Made by a program: the position numbers and the translations under genes
Shown here: in pieces, positions 5,923-6,890 of the stretch
Numbering within the stretch: position 1 is the first letter of the stretch
How the letters are laid out: each line of letters opens with the position of its first letter
The notes under the pieces: model-generated
The model's database searches: none
The model's input: the letters and a program-made list of their open reading frames with translations, nothing else
What the model was told of the DNA's origin: nothing
Assembly: GCA_944326495.1 (NCBI GenBank)
Contig: CALVEE010000079.1
Location: 1 to 6,890, forward strand
Length of the DNA: 6,890 nucleotides
From: Candidatus Gastranaerophilales bacterium
GTDB lineage: Bacteria; Cyanobacteriota; Vampirovibrionia; Gastranaerophilales; Gastranaerophilaceae
Reading direction: 5' to 3'

Positions 5923-6561
5923 TTAAAACATTTCTCCATATCTTAGAAGTTTATGTAAATTTGATTTCGGTAAAAACATCATGCCTGTCTGCGCAGGAAT
6001 ATCCGGCATTTTCTTTGCAATACATTCTTCCATATATTTGTTGGCTTCAGGTGAAGTAAATCTAAAGCCGAGCTTGTAGAAAAAGAGAGCAGGCGACATC
6101 TCTTTTATCATAGGGACAGAATAGGTCACAATTCTCCCTTGAGCCCTTGTATCAAACATGGCTTTTTCTGCAAGATTTTTTATTGCCTCTGTTCCTAGCC
6201 CGCATCTGGGTTTAGGGGATTGAATAAAATCTATCAGATAACAATTCTTTAGATATTTCATTTTACGCTTTATTTTAACGGGATTGTTGAGATGCGTTGC
6301 AAAAAAGTTATCCTGCGGACTGTTATCATTCTTGATTGTAACGTATTCTTCTACGATATCAACATAATCATCATCAATGACTCCGGGGATAAGCAGATTA
6401 TCGCCCCTTTTCACCTTCTTAACCTGGATTTTAGCTTTTTCTTTTAACTGCGGAGTCTTAAACCCGAGAATAGGGGGCATTCCCATATTTTGTACGGATG
6501 CCGTCGGCTTAGCGACCGCCATCTGCGGACGCACGTCCATATTCGTAATGTTATTAATCAT
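5923..6561 (-). CDS. GNAT-like N-acetyltransferase with N-terminal extension
   Basis: This 212-residue protein has a central and C-terminal part that fits the GNAT acetyltransferase fold. It shows a hydrophobic strand YLIDFIQS (108-115), then PRCGLGTEAIKNLAEKA (118-134), which resembles the acetyl-CoA pyrophosphate loop (Q/R-x-x-G-x-G/A, here R119, G121, G123) and its following helix. A second strand GRIVTYSV (142-149) and SPALFFYKLGFRF (156-168), the typical motif B ending in Y-x-x-x-G-F, follow. Residues 1-45 are a polar, Pro/Met-rich leader of low complexity and may be a lineage-specific tag or linker. Substrate cannot be read from sequence. The start at 6561 has only a weak AGG-containing Shine-Dalgarno region (repeats of TAGGT). 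The 3-nt gap to the next gene suggests the enzyme and the tail-anchored protein act together. The GNAT assignment is from motif reading only. Confidence 0.7.
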   Translation of the reverse strand: MINNITNMDVRPQMAVAKPTASVQNMGMPPILGFKTPQLKEKAKIQVKKVKRGDNLLIPGVIDDDYVDIVEEYVTIKNDNSPQDNFFATHLNNPVKIKRKMKYLKNCYLIDFIQSPKPRCGLGTEAIKNLAEKAMFDTRAQGRIVTYSVPMIKEMSPALFFYKLGFRFTSPEANKYMEECIAKKMPDIPAQTGMMFLPKSNLHKLLRYGEMF

Positions 6562-6743
6562 ACCTACCTAACCTATATTTATCTAACCTTACTTATATAA
6601 AGTATTTGTTTTAAGAAAAATTGCTTTTTTAAAGAAAATAAACTAAAAAACCGTTACAAAAATTTACAAACTATTGCCCTGCAGTCTATTGCAAACAAAT
6701 TATTATTTGATACGATATATTCAGAGATTGTAACAAAAATTTA

Positions 6744-6769
6744 CTTAATATTTCTTAATATTTAAGAAA
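6744..6769. repeat. Tandem 10-mer overlapping an 8-bp inverted repeat
   Basis: CTTAATATTT occurs twice in tandem (6744-6753, 6754-6763). Overlapping it, TTTCTTAA (6751-6758) is the reverse complement of TTAAGAAA (6762-6769) with a 3-base centre. A symmetric AT-rich site of this size about 70-90 bases before a start codon could be an operator, but no regulator is known here. Confidence 0.45.
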
Positions 6770-6785
6770 AAAGGGTTAATTTTTT

Positions 6786-6825
6786 TTATGTGTGTATTTT
6801 TATATATATAGAAGTTATGTGTGTA
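6786..6825 (+). repeat. 11-bp direct repeats flanking a TATATATATA run
   Basis: TTATGTGTGTA is present at 6786-6796 and again at 6815-6825, 29 bases apart, on either side of TATATATATA (6801-6810). The second copy abuts the Shine-Dalgarno sequence of the gene at 6837. The placement around a possible -10 element suggests a regulatory pair, although short repeats do arise by chance in such biased sequence. Confidence 0.45.
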
Positions 6826-6830
6826 AGGAG
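6825..6830 (+). promoter_or_regulatory. Strong Shine-Dalgarno for the right-edge gene
   Basis: AAGGAG sits 6 nt before the ATG at 6837-6839, a near-ideal match and spacing. It is the main evidence that the right-edge frame is a real gene start. Confidence 0.8.
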
Positions 6831-6836
6831 TCGTTT

Positions 6837-6890
6837 ATGAAAATCAACGCAATCGGAACAGATTATACTGGTTTGAAAGTCTCAAAAGCC
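6837..6890 (+). CDS. 5' end of an unidentified gene, cut by window edge
   Basis: Eighteen codons are visible, giving MKINAIGTDYTGLKVSKA, preceded by an excellent ribosome binding site. The polar start MKINAI resembles leaders I associate with proteins of unknown function in Gastranaerophilales, and is similar in style to the leader of the acetyltransferase-like protein in this window. Too little is present to name a family. It is transcribed divergently from the leftward operon. Confidence 0.7.
   Translation, partial: MKINAIGTDYTGLKVSKA

Larger units (their letters stand above)
6562..6836. promoter_or_regulatory. Divergent intergenic region with repeat motifs
   Basis: These 275 AT-rich bases separate the leftward acetyltransferase gene from the rightward gene at 6837, so promoters for both must lie here or nearby. 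For the leftward gene, the best -10 is TATAAG on the minus strand (6592-6597) with a poor -35. For the rightward gene, the run TATATATATA (6801-6810) could be a -10 region with no good -35. Repeats include CTAACCT at 6568-6574 and 6583-6589, ACAAAAATTTAC at 6656-6667 and 6733-6744, CTATTGC at 6671-6677 and 6686-6692, and those listed separately. No RNA gene is recognised. Confidence 0.45.

Overview
The window is an AT-rich bacterial chromosome segment with compact gene spacing. AhcY resembles the cyanobacterial form from memory: 421 residues, a PLSTQDDVAAAL-type motif, and an ending of the type TLTPEQxEYxNSW. The lineage-restricted proteins begin with short polar, Asn/Pro-rich leaders (MKINAIG..., MINNITNMDV...). 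Together these suggest a non-photosynthetic cyanobacterial relative such as Melainabacteria/Gastranaerophilales from a gut. This is an inference from protein style; no phylogeny was run.

Layout. Bases 1-594 hold no gene, but carry a cluster of palindromic repeats and, at the right end, a near-consensus sigma70 promoter. It drives a two-gene plus-strand unit (595-2251) for two membrane proteins that share a homologous FNWGAF/KGNxWA module. The first adds an N-terminal DUF805-like domain and a C-terminal soluble domain. A hairpin with an A-run on one side and a T-run on the other (2265-2301) terminates this unit and the converging minus-strand operon.

The minus strand, read from right to left, encodes a GNAT-like acetyltransferase (6561-5923), a 93-residue tail-anchored membrane protein (5919-5638), glmS (5584-3749), a previously unlisted 54-residue ORF (3745-3581) and ahcY (3570-2305). 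Gaps are 3, 53, 3 and 10 nt, so transcription from a single upstream promoter is plausible, though glmS may have its own. GlmS feeds UDP-GlcNAc for the cell envelope. AhcY clears S-adenosylhomocysteine after methylation reactions. No direct biochemical link between them is obvious.

Bases 6562-6836 form a divergent intergenic region rich in short direct and inverted repeats. A plus-strand gene starts at 6837 behind an excellent Shine-Dalgarno sequence and runs off the right edge.

No mobile element, CRISPR array, tRNA, rRNA or defence system is visible. The points most worth a second look are the small ORF locked between glmS and ahcY, the paralogous membrane-protein pair, the GNAT/tail-anchored pair, and the palindrome cluster.
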